A DNA stretch of 64,000 nucleotides from Crossaster papposus (Eukaryota > Echinodermata > Asteroidea > Velatida > Solasteridae). Positions 1 to 11,399 of the stretch are shown here, in pieces. Both the position numbers and the translations under genes were made by a program. Position 1 is the stretch's first letter, and each line of letters opens with the position of its first letter. The notes under the pieces were generated by a model. That model did not search any database, had not been told where the DNA came from, and saw nothing but the letters and a program-made list of their open reading frames with translations. The stretch spans positions 868,001-932,000 of the forward strand of contig JBAIAA010000078.1 of the NCBI GenBank assembly GCA_037893245.1. Reading direction: 5' to 3'.

Positions 1-126
1 ACTTGCTAAATGTAAATTACAATATTTTCTTTTACTGTATAATTTTCAGAAATGAATGGGTTTGGGTTTGGTATTTTATAGAAAATTACGTTCCACTGGC
101 CGGTTTAAAGTTTTGACTTAATGAAT

Positions 127-371
127 GCCGCACTCTTAACGGAAAAATCCTGGGTCAGATTGACCCCGAGACGCATCCGAATCTGCTGGAATCTTTTTCT
201 AGGTCGCAAATGGCACTTTTGGGGTCAAAATTAACTAGAAAAGAATCTATTTGACCAGAAAAAGTGTCATTTTTGACCCAACAAGTGTAATTTTCAACCC
301 GGAAAATGAATCGTGCAGATTCGGATGTGTTTCAGGGTCAATCTAACCCAGGAGTGTTTAAAGTGCGCGGT
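127..371. mobile_element. Long-TIR MITE-like element, 245 bp
   Basis: The two ends are inverted copies of about 60 bp. The left arm has GCCGCACTC, TGGGTCAGATTGACCC and GCATCCGAATCTGC; the right arm has the reverse complements GCAGATTCGGATG, GGGTCAATCTAACCCA and GTGCGCGG. The middle carries further GGGTCA/TGACC motifs in both orientations. No coding capacity. The superfamily is not assigned because no clear target-site duplication is visible. Confidence 0.75.
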
Positions 372-2447
372 GGGAGGAAAGAAAAATGCCGTTCAGACGA
401 AACGGGGAAAACATATACACGTCACGGTATTATTGTCAGGTCAGAAAACAAGAATAGGTGGCTGTTCACAGGTTGCAAACAAAATGTGAATTAACTTGTC
501 CGGTTAGTTGGCGGTAGTATTTTGTAAAAGCTGTTTCCGAAACGGTTGGCCGAAACATCGTTGAAAGAATTAATGGTACATTTCTTGAAATTGGCAGCAT
601 AAAATTATATAATCGGCACAATGATTTCTCAAAATGCCTTATTAGACTATTAATTACTTAACTCAAGTAAGTCATTTCAATAATTTGGTAGTTTCATTTG
701 TTCATGTCGGCATTTGTTTTATACGTTACAAAGGTTTGATTTATTCATCAATCGCACTACATACTGCGAGTCCACGGCCCAATCGAGCCAGCATTGTACT
801 ACCGTTAACTATTAACATTTGGAATCGCCACTTGTATTTTTGACTTGATCGGATCTGAGTAACAGTAACAGTTCGCCAACATACTTTCAACACTTACACT
901 CAGCTGCTCCTGTCCTCATTTATGCCCTGATTTACAACATTTTCCTCTCCTTTTTGTTTTCGCTCTGGTGATACACATGTTCGTGCACTTACAATTAAGA
1001 TTATCGTGATAATAGTCTAAGCCCGTTTACCTCAAGCGTAATCACATACAAACAGCTCCCGGTGCAAATTCCCTAAACACCACGGCATTTCGGATGATTT
1101 CATTGATTTATTTTCATCTGGATGAGGGTGTGTTTTATCATGAAGAAATAAGAACGTTCTTATTACTCCATGGTTTTATACAGTACTTCTTGCACAATGT
1201 CCTTGGGTTTGTATAGAGAGAAAACAAGCTAAGTTTTATTTTCATTAAGTTTTGAGAAATCGGCAGGAAAAGCCGGGGCTCAGTAATCGGAAGGCAAAAG
1301 CCAAACACGATCACGTAGTGGCTTGGTATCGTAACCTAAACGGGAAACCCAGAGGGAAATTATTCCATTGAGGCCTGTTTACGAGTGATATAAATAATAT
1401 AAATGATTATATGGGCTTAATGCACACTTACTCCTACCGACGACAAGAAAGGGAGTGTAGGGAGTTACTATCGACGCCGTCTTGCCTGACTGGCGACTGC
1501 AATGGATTTGGGTAAAGTGCACCTCAGATGCAAAAAGATTTGAGACCATATTCACGACGACGCCATTTTTGATCGTGCTCCCTGAATCCATTTTATAAAT
1601 TGTAAACTGTTGAATGCGATGGTACCAGACTATTGTGCGTTTAAGCCTCGCTTTCACGGTGTTTTTTGTTAATGTGGTTTACATTAAATATTAAAGACGT
1701 TTTAATTCCCAAACTGAATACCTCGCTTTTAATATGGCCGACTCATTAATAAAGTATATTTAACAAGTTCGTCAAACCCTCCTGGTATCCGTGTATCATG
1801 AACAAAAAAAGGCGTCTGTGAAACCAGCGAAATTGTATGCTACCCCCTGCTTTCAGTAATTGTCTGTCGCCCTCTAAGCTTTTGACCAATGTTACAATAA
1901 TGCCTTGGCTCATGATCAAATTTGAGCAAAATCTAAATATTGTTGGCTGCAATACCACTTGAAACCAAATGTTCAACACTTTGTTTTAATATTTTCCTCA
2001 TTTAAGGGCAACAGATAACATTTGTTTCTGTCTAAGTTTAATGAACAAACAAAAACAAATTTTACAATTACATTTCGCAAAAGCAAAAAGTATAAAAAAC
2101 ATTTAACAAGCTATTTGGGACGTTAGTTACATTTATTATTAGAACTCCTTGTACGAAACATCGACAAGACAAGAATAATAAGAAGGAAGGGTATCGCTAA
2201 GACAAACAAACTAGTGGCACAATTCAATCGGTAAAAAGCAACAAATCTCTTGCCGATTTGGCTTACATTTTACCATGACATAGTGAAGACTTGTTTAAAC
2301 ATACTTGAAAGTTTAGGGCGATAGGCAATTTCTGAAAGGGATATTGTCCTCAACACAAAGTGTTGTTGTTGTTGTTGCTGTTTTTGTATTTATTTATATT
2401 TTATTTTATAATTTTTTTTTATTTTATAATTTTTTTTATTTTTATAT
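372..2447. other. Unassigned AT-rich DNA
   Basis: No open frame with recognisable similarity, no RNA gene and no clear repeat. Around 2360-2450 it becomes low complexity: a TGT-trinucleotide run followed by T/A-rich stretches. Confidence 0.5.
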
Positions 2448-2448
2448 T

Positions 2449-2567
2449 TGTGTCAAACCAATAATATTTGTAATTTTTGAACAATATATTAGTCAATTTG
2501 ACCAATATTGTACTTAAAATGACCAAAATGATTGGTCAAAAATGACCAATATCATTGGTTAGACACA
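2449..2567. mobile_element. Small palindromic MITE-like element
   Basis: The termini TGTGTCAAACCAATAATATT and AATATCATTGGTTAGACACA pair as inverted repeats. The interior holds repeated TGACCAAT/ATTGGTCA motifs in both orientations. It is non-coding and about 119 bp long. Confidence 0.6.
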
Positions 2568-2847
2568 TTTCTACCAATCTTGGTTGTTTTATTTGTATAG
2601 AGTGTGGTGTTAAACACCCTGTATTATGATACAATAGCTGTAATTTAAAGGAATATCAATTTTAGTAAAGATATTTTCATGTTGCTGACTTTTTTAAGAT
2701 AATTATTTGTTTACATACCCCATTTGCCGCCTGCCTTGAGATGCGCGTATACGACGAATAATCAAGGTGAAGTGTCGCTTGTGTGTACAGTTCATTATAA
2801 TAAAGTAGCAAAGTGTGGCGTCGGTTTTTATTGTAATGGCTCTATAC

Positions 2848-3500
2848 ATTGACTAATCGACTGAAACGTCCATTGCAAAAGCACAAGGAAATGGTTGAGT
2901 AACTATTGGCAACAGACAGAAGATACCGTGTGTTGACTTCAGTATGCTATACGCCACTTGACTAACGACGCGTTATTGACACCGCATCGATCAAAACGAT
3001 TCTAATAAAAATGCCCCAATTATTGTCTTGCAGTGAAACGTGGGGATGCGGCTTGATGAATTATTGGACACGTAGGAGTTTTTCCCCCTTTGAGTAGTTT
3101 GTGCAAGTCGCAGAGCGTCTTTTTCCTATTGACTTTAAAATCATGATGGCGTAAGTAATTAATAAATTGAAAGGAAATAATACAACTGGTAAAGACGTAT
3201 TTTAGTTAAGGCATGACGTGCCATTGTACTCGAGATGACACGATTTTAAGAAACAAGGGGCCGCTTGTTGTGGTAACAGAACAGTGTCATTCTTTTGTGT
3301 TGCAAACTGTAGGTGCTCAGTTATTGACGTATACACAAGCCATAAAAATATGCAGCAAAGATAGAGAGCAAACTTTGCTGGATCAGATTACCAATGTCAA
3401 TACGTCATCTTCTGTCTGTTGCCAAGGCAATTGGCTACACAAAAGTTACTCAACCATATCCCTGTGTTTTTGCAATGGACGTTATAGTCGACTAGTCAAT
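2848..3500. mobile_element. Foldback element with about 90-bp arms
   Basis: The segment 2848-2924 (CGACTGAAACGTCCATTGCA, then GGTTGAGTAACT and GGCAACAGACAGAAGAT) is repeated in inverse orientation at 3407-3500, with a short length difference. The roughly 480-bp interior has no recognisable gene. The 98-codon frame across the right arm (3213-3509) has no similarity that I recognise. Confidence 0.65.
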
Positions 3501-3510
3501 GTCAATTAAC

Positions 3511-4189
3511 GTCACACGTTGGTACGTTGTAAGCCAGTTCGGTTTTCCAATTGCGCATTTGCACAGCAAGATTCCACGACTTTTCTCTCGGGATAAACGC
3601 GGCAGATAAATACACACAGGGCTACAGGGGAACCGAATCTGCATTTGGTGATTGTTTTTGTTGAAACTTTTATTCAAACAAAAGTTTGGACAGACAAAAA
3701 CGACACTAGAAAACACTTCGCTTTCAAAACGTTTTTTGTTGTTGCTGTTTTTTTAAATTTGCTTTTACTCGCTATGCTTTTGCACGCATACGATGAAATT
3801 CCCCTGCCGCCCCCCCCCCCCCCCCCCCTCAAAAAAAAATATTTATAAATAAAATAAAAATGGTTAAGTTTTGATATGCACATGCGCAGTTAGAATACCG
3901 ATCTGGCTTATTCAACTAAACACGAACGCGCCAAAAGTGAAGTCGTAATTAACAAATTCGTTTAGTACAACACGTATCGTTTCTGAACACGACCGACACA
4001 CGGGAAGTGTATTTGACTGGCAAGGTGGAAATAATTGAACACGTCGAGGAATTCATATAATTATTAGTGCGTGGCGTTTCAAATGGTAGTTGAAAAACAT
4101 ATCATGGCGTATAGTGATTGCAGCCAATTTAACCACCGCGCCATTCTAATTCGTGCGAAATCAAATGCTGTTGATAACTGCCAGACAGT
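3511..4189. other. Unassigned DNA with a poly-C/poly-A tract
   Basis: Contains a C homopolymer of about 18 followed by TC and a run of A at 3811-3838. The short frames on both strands across this tract exist because homopolymers lack stops. No gene seen. Confidence 0.5.
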
Positions 4190-4741
4190 TAAAAACGAAC
4201 GCCGTTTTTGTTGGCTTTTTCCTGGCATCCATGACTGTAAAACTTCGAACATGCCAGTTAAAGGGATCGTACACGTTTGGTAATTAGAACATTGTTTGTT
4301 TCAATCCTATATAGTTATAGATATATACCATAAAACTAACCTGTAAAAATTTCATTTCAAAAGGTGGTAGCGATTTTGAGATGTTGCCGAAAATCTGGAG
4401 CGGTTGTGTCCACGCCGGAAAAAATAATCTGCATTGAATACACAGTCTGAGAAACGTCACTGCAGTAACGCTTCTCAGATTCAATTTTTTGGGGATAAAA
4501 AGTGATATCTCTTTCCATAACCGCAGTACTTCGAAGTGAAAAGTTTCAGAAAATGCATTATACTACCAAAGCTGCTGTACTTCTTACCATGTTCTTACCA
4601 AGTAAGTTTGTATTGCCATTAATTTTTGGAGTAATTACCAAACGTATACGATCCCTTTAAACAATATTCACTATAAATTACAACTCCAAAAATCCACCCA
4701 TTAATGATAGTTCAAGCAATTACCAATGGTGTAAACGACTT
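4190..4741. mobile_element. TTAA-MITE family A copy, interrupted
   Basis: The flanks 4190-4261 (GGCATCCATGACTGTAAAAC, then TTCGAACATGCCAGTTAA) and 4657-4741 (ending CCAATGGTGTAAACGACTTT before TTAA) match, in order, the right half of the family A copy at 12299-12683. The match is broken exactly at an internal TTAA by the element at 4262-4656. The left half of this copy is not recognisable. Confidence 0.75.
4262..4656. mobile_element. TTAA-flanked MITE nested in a family A copy
   Basis: The ends are AGGGATCGTACACGTTTGG and CCAAACGTATACGATCCCT, near-perfect inverted repeats. Both sides are flanked by TTAA (4258-4261 and 4657-4660). The empty version of this TTAA exists in the related element near 12587 (CTCAGTTAAACCGACG). 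TTAA duplication is known for piggyBac and Kolobok transposons; assignment to either is inference. Non-coding, 395 bp. Confidence 0.85.
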
Positions 4742-4745
4742 TTAA

Positions 4746-5857
4746 CTGTGCTCATTTACATGGGCAACCGAGGTTGCATTGAGGCTGACAACAGCTTCAA
4801 AAGCCAAGACAAATTCCCAGATATAATTATAAATAAAATAAATGTTTGACGGTCTATAAAACACGTCTGTAATATACATTTTTATGGGCTATATAGTACT
4901 TCAATATAGTGTTCGTCAATAGCCTAACCATTTTGCGTGTAATGCATATCATTTGGAGTTGGGATGTACCCAATTTGTCTTCCTTTGTGAACAGAGCTTT
5001 AATTGTATTTCTACAAAACGCACAATTTTCATATAGCAGCAACGGGAAACGGCATCCTAATTTATTTAGTTAAACGAAAACAATCACTAAAGCAGGCTTA
5101 GAACCCCATGGTTAAAACTTTGCTTCAGTAAATTGTTTGTCTAACTTTTTATAACGAAGGAAATTTACAGCTTTGGGGAGAAATACCAGTAAAATGTGTT
5201 CATGACGATTACCACTGGACCACCGAGCTTTCTGGGTTTGGGTGACTGGTTCGAATCTGATACAGCAGCGGGTACCACATTGTGAAATTGTATGATACCG
5301 AACATCCATATATCTAATAGATTTTAGTAACAATTTTGTCCCTTTGGGGCACAACGAATTAGTGACGCCGACAACAACGATACTGGCACTACTTTACTAA
5401 TTGAGTTTGGGAACGAGATGGACTTCTGAAGCTCTCATGAACGGGTTGGTGTGTACGGTCCACGGGTGAGAGGAGGAGACGCTAGACCGCGTGGCGGTGA
5501 ACCAGATCGTGTTGGTAACGCAATACTTCATCTCTCTAGGGAAACTGCACAGTAAGCGACGGTACGTATAGATAGACACAATGAAGGTGGTGCCAGCACG
5601 TAACGTGTTGGCATGAGGGGGCTACTAGGCTCGCGTCGCTATAGCGTCCCGTCCTCACGTAAAGTCAATAGATTCATGACGAGACTTCAGCCGTCGCTGA
5701 CTGCGTTCTTGTCAACATTTTGGACCATTCAAATAATTATGTGGACAGAAAAGTAAGAATGTCACATACGCTCTAACAGCGTATCCATGCTTGAAAATGA
5801 ATTGAAACGATCAATAAGAATTCAATTTCTGTACTTCCGAACGAATTTATACGAACT
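4746..5857. other. Unassigned DNA
   Basis: No recognised gene or repeat family. A weak tRNA B-box-like stretch (CTGGTTCGAATC, about 5239-5250) has no convincing A-box or cloverleaf around it. Short frames on the minus strand have no recognisable domains. Confidence 0.45.
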
Positions 5858-6310
5858 GTATACGAACTGTATACGAATATATTCAAATTATAGTATGAGT
5901 CAAAAAGAAAGTGACAGGGAGTAACACCTGAAAAAAGAATTATTGAAATTGGTCCTTGCTATCAACAGCTGTGCTTTTTTTAACCAAAAGACGTCTTTTC
6001 AGTAGCTGTACATGGAATGCTAAACGAACACTTGTCAAGGAAAACATACATTGGTCAACATTCTGATTTCAAAAACAGGCTTGTATACAAACTGTATACG
6101 AATATATTTAAACTATAGTATGAGTCAAAAAGAAAGTGACAGGGAGTAACACCTGAAAAAATAATTATTGAAATTGGTCCTTGCTGTCAACAGCTGTGCT
6201 TTTTTTTTTACCAAAAGACCTCTTTTCAGTAGCTGTACATGGAATGCTAAACGAACACTTGTCAAGGAAAACATACATTGGTCAACATTCTGATTTCAAA
6301 AACAGGCTTG
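5858..6310. repeat. Tandem duplication, about 225 bp x 2
   Basis: Copy 1 (5858-6083) and copy 2 (6083-6310) run nearly base for base from GTATACRAACTGTATACG to TTTCAAAAACAGGCTTG. Differences are a few substitutions and the length of one T-run. The duplicated unit is the left arm of the composite element described next. Confidence 0.95.
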
Positions 6311-6449
6311 GTTTATTCCTGAAAAAAACCCACCACAAAATATGAGAGTAAAATAATATTTCAGTCTTCACTCAAACTTTAAGCATTGTTTGGAGTTCAT
6401 GGATTTGTTTTCATACCGTTCAACTCTGTATTTTAATCTCCTGGTTTAA

Positions 6450-6704
6450 AGGTAGGATACACAATTGTCCAAAGTTTTACAATCATAAATGCCGAGAAGA
6501 GCAAGAAAAACGGCGTTCGTTTTCAACCGGTTGTTCTCAGGTTTCTTTCGCGATCGCCGTTTGAAACAATTACAGGATATCTAGCGCATTTGTTTTAGCT
6601 AGATGGCTACAATCATTATTTACTTTCAAATAAGTAAGATATTTTCTAATAATTCGGTCTAATAATTTGTAGTTTTCAATATCTGCAAATGGTGTATCCT
6701 ACTT
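6450..6704. mobile_element. TTAA-MITE family A, short copy
   Basis: Flanked by TTAA at 6446-6449 and 6705-6708. Internal landmarks shared with the other copies are AATGCCGAGAAGAGCAAG, ACAGGATATCTAGCGCA, TTTACTTTCAAATAAGTAAG and ATATCTGCAAATGGTGTATC. It is 255 bp and lacks the roughly 80-bp terminal block present in the 12299 copy. Non-coding. Confidence 0.85.
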
Positions 6705-7024
6705 TTAAGTATACTTTGACTATGAACGCACGTGTGAAATTTATAGCGCTCACTCAGCTGATTAGCTTCAAAGCATCTTATCATTTCATGGACAGCTCTT
6801 GAAAGGTGGTCTTTTGGTAAAACAGGCACAGCTCTGGATAGCAAGGACCAATTCTTAAATTCTTCAGATTTTACGGGAAAAATAAATACTCCCGTTGACT
6901 TTCTTTTTGACTCACACTGTATTGAATTTGTGGGGCCATTTCCTGCTTTATCACTTTGAAGTACGCATTCTGACGTCTCAGCATCGCATTATGTTTGTAT
7001 ACAGCCCGTTATGTTTAACGATAT

Positions 7025-7160
7025 CACTGTCAACATTATGTTAGTAAAAATCCGGTAAATTAGTCATATGAGGCATCATTGTGACAAACATTAGTCAAAA
7101 GGATGCCTCATTAGGTCTATGACTAATTTACGTTGTTTTGACTAATATATGTTGACAGTG
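7025..7160. mobile_element. Palindromic MITE, 136 bp
   Basis: Almost the whole element folds on itself. CACTGTCAACATTATGTTAG pairs with CTAATATATGTTGACAGTG, and TAAATTAGTCATATGAGGCATC pairs with GATGCCTCATTAGGTCTATGACTAATTTA across a loop of about 20 bp. Non-coding; superfamily not determined. Confidence 0.75.
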
Positions 7161-7538
7161 ACGCCCATAATATACAAGTCTAATGGGAACAGCTTTTAGT
7201 CGCTTTGTAACGTCGACCTAGACATGCACAAAAAGGCGAAGTACATGTATTTATTATCAAAACACAGCAGTGGAACATCGCTGGTGGGGTTTCCGTTGAT
7301 ATTTTGACGACAATGGCGTTATTTATTGTGAAGTATGAATATATGAATACGAAAAGGCACGGGTCCCTGCTCATGATCTGGATAGGAAAAATATCGACAT
7401 ACCCAAATGTACTGCGTCTTTCCTCAAGAAACAAAAATAACAAACCGCGCCTTTCAATTTTCTTAAATAGAATATACAACATTTTCAAACATAAAAACAC
7501 ACTAAAATGACCTAATTATCACCAAATACTTATATTAA

Positions 7539-7975
7539 AGGATTGTTAAGGAATGACAGTCTAAAGCAGCCTGCAAAATCATGGCTGTCGATGTGCTGAC
7601 ATTTTCAAGTAAAATCGTATTACTGTATCAATTTCCAACGCCTAATTTTTCACATTTAGTTATTCTGCATTTGCATTTTCTTTGCAAAATTATTGATTAC
7701 ACACCTGTAAAAAGGTACAAGCCAGCTACAATTGATCTCTGACCTTACATTTTGCAACGTCTATACATTGCTCTGGTTAATCTTAAGTGGGGCCAGGGTA
7801 CCAGACTACAAGAACATGATAGGTTTTCTTGATTTTTCCAGCATCTACGAACCCAAAACGTGAAATAAGTCAGTTTAACAATATTTGCTATAACCCCCCC
7901 CCCCCCCCACAAACAGACCCCTAAATCAATCATTTTTAGAAAATTACAGCAAAGGCAAATGTTGTACGTTCCCTT
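7539..7975. mobile_element. TTAA-MITE family B copy, diverged
   Basis: Begins after TTAA (7535-7538) with AGGATTGTTAAGG. It shares ACAGTCTAAAGCAGCCTGC and GATGTGCTGACATTTTCAAG with the element at 21148, and GACTACAAGAAC plus TTTCCAGCATCTACGAAC with the fragment near 42255. A poly-C tract (about 7892-7909) lies inside. The right boundary (CCCTTTATTAAC, about 7970-7982) is approximate. Confidence 0.5.
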
Positions 7976-8282
7976 TATTAACACAGCTTCGCCACTACTT
8001 GATAATATAAGAACACCTTTAGAGCGGAGTTGATTTCCCGTTACGTATATCATAGCTCTTCTCTCGCTACTATCTAAGTTGTCTCTTTTCGTCCGCTGTT
8101 TTGTATGCCTTTTTTTGTTCAAAGCCTATATAGGCAGGCACGATTCATTTTATTTTATATTCTGCATTTGCCTTCGTCTCTTGTTTGTCCATTCATGTCT
8201 TGTTTTGTTTTTGTTTATGTTGTTCTGGCATGGCAATAAGTCATTGGCTTCTGCCCATGCCGCCATATTGTTGCTTTGTTAA

Positions 8283-8541
8283 AGGTAATTGCTTGAATGG
8301 GTGGATTTGGGGGTTGTATTTAATAGTAAATATCGTTTTACTGACCTATCCGAAGTTTTACAATCATGGATGCCGAGAACAAATCGAGAAAAACGGCGTT
8401 CGTTTTCAGAACAATTACAGGATATCTAGCGCAGTAATTTTGCTGGATGCCTAGAATCATTATTTACCTTCAAATTAGTAAGATATTTCTTAATAATACG
8501 GTAGTTCAATTTTCGATATCTGCAAATAGTGTATCCTGCTT
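8283..8541. mobile_element. TTAA-MITE family A copy
   Basis: Flanked by TTAA at 8279-8282 and 8542-8545. Shares CCGAAGTTTTACAATCATGG, ATTACAGGATATCTAGCGCA and TTCGATATCTGCAAATAG with the copies at 6450 and 12299. It keeps the terminal block GGGTGGATTTGGGGGTTGTA that the 6450 copy lost. Non-coding. Confidence 0.85.
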
Positions 8542-8545
8542 TTAA

Positions 8546-9488
8546 CGTATTATTATTATTATTGATAACCCTAATATTCTTGGATTATTTACAATTCACG
8601 TTAACCTTTTTTTACTTGAATGCTATATTAAACATTTATTCCATTGGTTTAATATTTTATTTCCTGTTTTTTACTCAGTTTCTCATGTTTGGTTGTTGAA
8701 AGAACCAGCAATAGGACCTATATAAATAAATGTATGATGAATAATTGAATAAATGAATGAATGGATTAATTAATAGATGGTGAACGAATGTGATATATGG
8801 GTTTAAAATATCTTTCTCCTGACAACACCGTCATTGTTCGCTATGGTGGGTTTCTCTACTTTGTCGTAATTGTTCTGGGCAAAAGATAATTGGCACGCTT
8901 GTTGGATTTAATCGGGACAACAATCATATACATCAGTTAACGGGGACAAGCCGCTTCATCATATAACGTTATTATAAAGACATCGCTATTTATAGTGTGT
9001 GCCGCTAATTCGTTTTGAGATAATCGTTTGGGCGCCACTGGCGTAACATTATCAAACAAACTGTTCAGACATAATACATGTACTAAAAAACAGGGGCAAA
9101 TATTTAGGTCTTATCAGATTATTTCTATTATCTTCATATTTTTGGCTGCGAAATATATCTGAGGATAACATCAATTGCAGTTGCATCTGTATGGCTAGTT
9201 TAAATGATACCAAGTGCGTATCTTCTGTAGTTGCGTTTATTACAGTTTGTTGTTTATTGAGTTTATCATGGGTTGATGTCACTTAATAAATCCATAACGC
9301 TATCTTTGACAAGATATAGTTGACTAAAATACCTGCACCGTGCAGCTCATTATTACGTTTTGGCTGTAGTGGCAGCTATACTCACCACAAAACTTGGTTG
9401 CCAACAATTGGAATTTATTTCATTCGTTATATTTATATTAGTTGGTGTTTCAGACGGTAAGCACTTAAATGAAGCAACCAAAATGACA
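8546..9488. other. Unassigned AT-rich DNA
   Basis: Low-complexity TTATTATTATTATTG near 8550-8565 and an AATGAATGAATGGATTAATT-type stretch near 8751-8775. Nothing coding is recognised. Confidence 0.45.
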
Positions 9489-9560
9489 ACCCCTAACCCT
9501 AGCCACACTGTGAGGCTATACCCTAACCCTAACTCCAAACCTACCCCTAACCCTTACACT
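9489..9560 (+). repeat. Degenerate telomere-like CCCTAA tract
   Basis: Repeated CCCTAACCCT units spread over about 70 bp match the general animal telomere repeat, imperfectly. Such interstitial tracts are common in genomes and do not imply a chromosome end; single-copy DNA continues on both sides. Confidence 0.7.
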
Positions 9561-9609
9561 AACCAAAGCCGCACGACGATGTCGCAACCAAAGCCGCACG
9601 ACGATGTCG
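9561..9609. repeat. 25-bp tandem duplication
   Basis: AACCAAAGCCGCACGACGAT followed by GTCG occurs twice, 25 bp apart (9561-9584 and 9586-9609), directly after the telomere-like tract. Confidence 0.9.
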
Positions 9610-11399
9610 TTTTGGTTGTAATCGAGCAGTGCCTTCCGTTTCAAACAGAGAAAAAGTGTACAGGGTTCAGGGGTCGAGAGCCCCAAATCAGGTCGGCCAG
9701 AAATAGGAACCAAAAAATAAATAAAGGAAGCCTTAATGTTAGCTAAATGTAAGGGAGTAGTTTGGTGGAAAGCGTCATATTGTAATGGGAATGTTTCTTT
9801 AAAAAAAAAAAAAAATGTTGCCCGCGTTGCACGCTGACACTGACGTGACTTGTTTGAAGGTTTGTGTTCGTAGATGCTAAAAAAACCAAGAAAACAATCG
9901 TTTTCATGTAGTATGGTTTCCAGACCCCACTTAAGATAAAACGGGGCAATTCATAGGCTTCGGGGAATTGTACGGTCAGGGAACCAGTCCAGCTGGCTTG
10001 TACCCGTTTATATCGATTGCTAACAAAATGTGGACTATTATGGTTAATTGGGTTAGTATCTGAAAGAAGCCGGTTTTTTTCAAACGCTGATCGGCCGATC
10101 AGTGTTACAAATTGATATAAAAATACCACTTTTCTTTAAAATGACGGCCCAACAGGTGCCATAATTTTACAGGATGCTTCAGACTGTCATTCACAAACAG
10201 TCCAGTAAATGTATTTTATAATAGTTCAGTTTGAGTTTTTTGTGTGTGAATCATCGTCACATTGCCCCAACCCGCTGTCATTCTATGTCGAACCGAATCG
10301 CACAACAAACAGTCGTGCTATGACCAACAGATCAATGACGCCACGACCAAGTAATCGAAGCGCATTTAGAGTCTAAATAGCACGATCGCAACGCTTGGAG
10401 GTTGGTGGCGAGACAGATTATCAAAATTCCTTTGAGCCACTGTTTTACTCCCTGTGTCGGCATCTGAGACATTTGACTTAAGATATTCAGAGGTGAATGC
10501 TCAAAATTGCTTCCTCTTCAATTGTGTTTTGCCAAAATTGACAGAGATGGTTATTTATTTTCATTTCGCAAAGTATATTATTCCCGTGCCCTACCCTATG
10601 GAGACAATAGATACAATGTGATTGAATACGTCTCCACTATTATAGTGGGTCAGGATGTCTTCACAGGGAATTGGTGTACAAAGTCTATGGAGTATGCCTG
10701 TAAGTATAGAGACGAAGTGGAGAACAATATACCATGTCTCCACAGGGCTGCAAATATTATATTGTGTGTTCGAGAACATGTTTTGGATAAACCGGTACCG
10801 TTAACCAGATGAGCTTCTTCAATAAGGTATTTTATACATGCATAGGCCCTATCTCGCTCCATTGTAAAAAAAAACCAAAACAACAACAATAACAACAACA
10901 CAGAAGCCAGATTTGATAGCTAGTCAACTCATTGTCAACTTACCTGACAATTAACATACAGTAAAGCCTAATGTAGTAACAGTAAATCCTAATGACAGAT
11001 ACTGAAGAGAGTTACAATAATTCGGAAGCAATTATCGGTATACCACTTTTAGTATTGGTATCGTTGTTTGGGAAATCTACGGAGTGACTTGGGAACTAAT
11101 CGAAAGTTGAAACGATCAAATGTTGAAAGCGATATGAGCTGTTAAACCAATGAAATAATTTGTTCCCTTCAATTTCTGTTCTGATTTGATTTTTGTTACA
11201 ACGTTACAAAGTTGACAAAAAAATGTTAAAGGGATTTGCCTATGTTTGAAAAAAATCTGAGATTTCAGATCATAGCTATAATGAGAAGTTGAGAGCATTA
11301 TTGTAAGCACCTGTGGAAGTCAATCGAATTTATTGTAATGTCCTGCCGTGCACGATTATCTGCAGTACAGCAGATTATAGTCTCTCCTTCAATGAGATA
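9610..11399. other. Unassigned DNA
   Basis: No recognisable gene. A small inverted pair (CCCTATGGAGACA at about 10594 and TGTCTCCACAGGG near 10734-10746) bounds about 150 bp and may be a short MITE. A 101-codon frame at 10507-10812 spans it and has no domain that I know. CAACAA-type low complexity near 10875-10902. Confidence 0.4.

Larger units (their letters stand above)
5858..6920. mobile_element. Composite inverted-repeat element with duplicated left arm
   Basis: The right end (about 6780-6920) reads GGACAGCTCTTGAAAGGTGG, GGTCTTTTGGTAAAACAGGC, then GGATAGCAAGGACCAATT and CTTTCTTTTTGACTCACACT. This is the inverted counterpart of the 225-bp unit that occurs twice at the left end. The centre contains a separate TTAA MITE (6450-6704). 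I read this as one non-autonomous DNA element that gained an arm duplication and was later hit by another element. Confidence 0.75.

Noticed and set aside
306-494. 62-codon open frame
   Set aside because: It begins inside the right arm of the inverted-repeat element and has no recognisable similarity.
3645-3883. Paired frames on both strands with poly-Pro and poly-Gly
   Set aside because: Created by the C-run and A-run at 3811-3838.
5220-5290. Possible tRNA (CTGGTTCGAATC)
   Set aside because: Only a B-box-like word; no A-box or cloverleaf could be formed.
9489-9560. Chromosome end
   Set aside because: The telomere-like units are short and degenerate and ordinary sequence continues on both sides.
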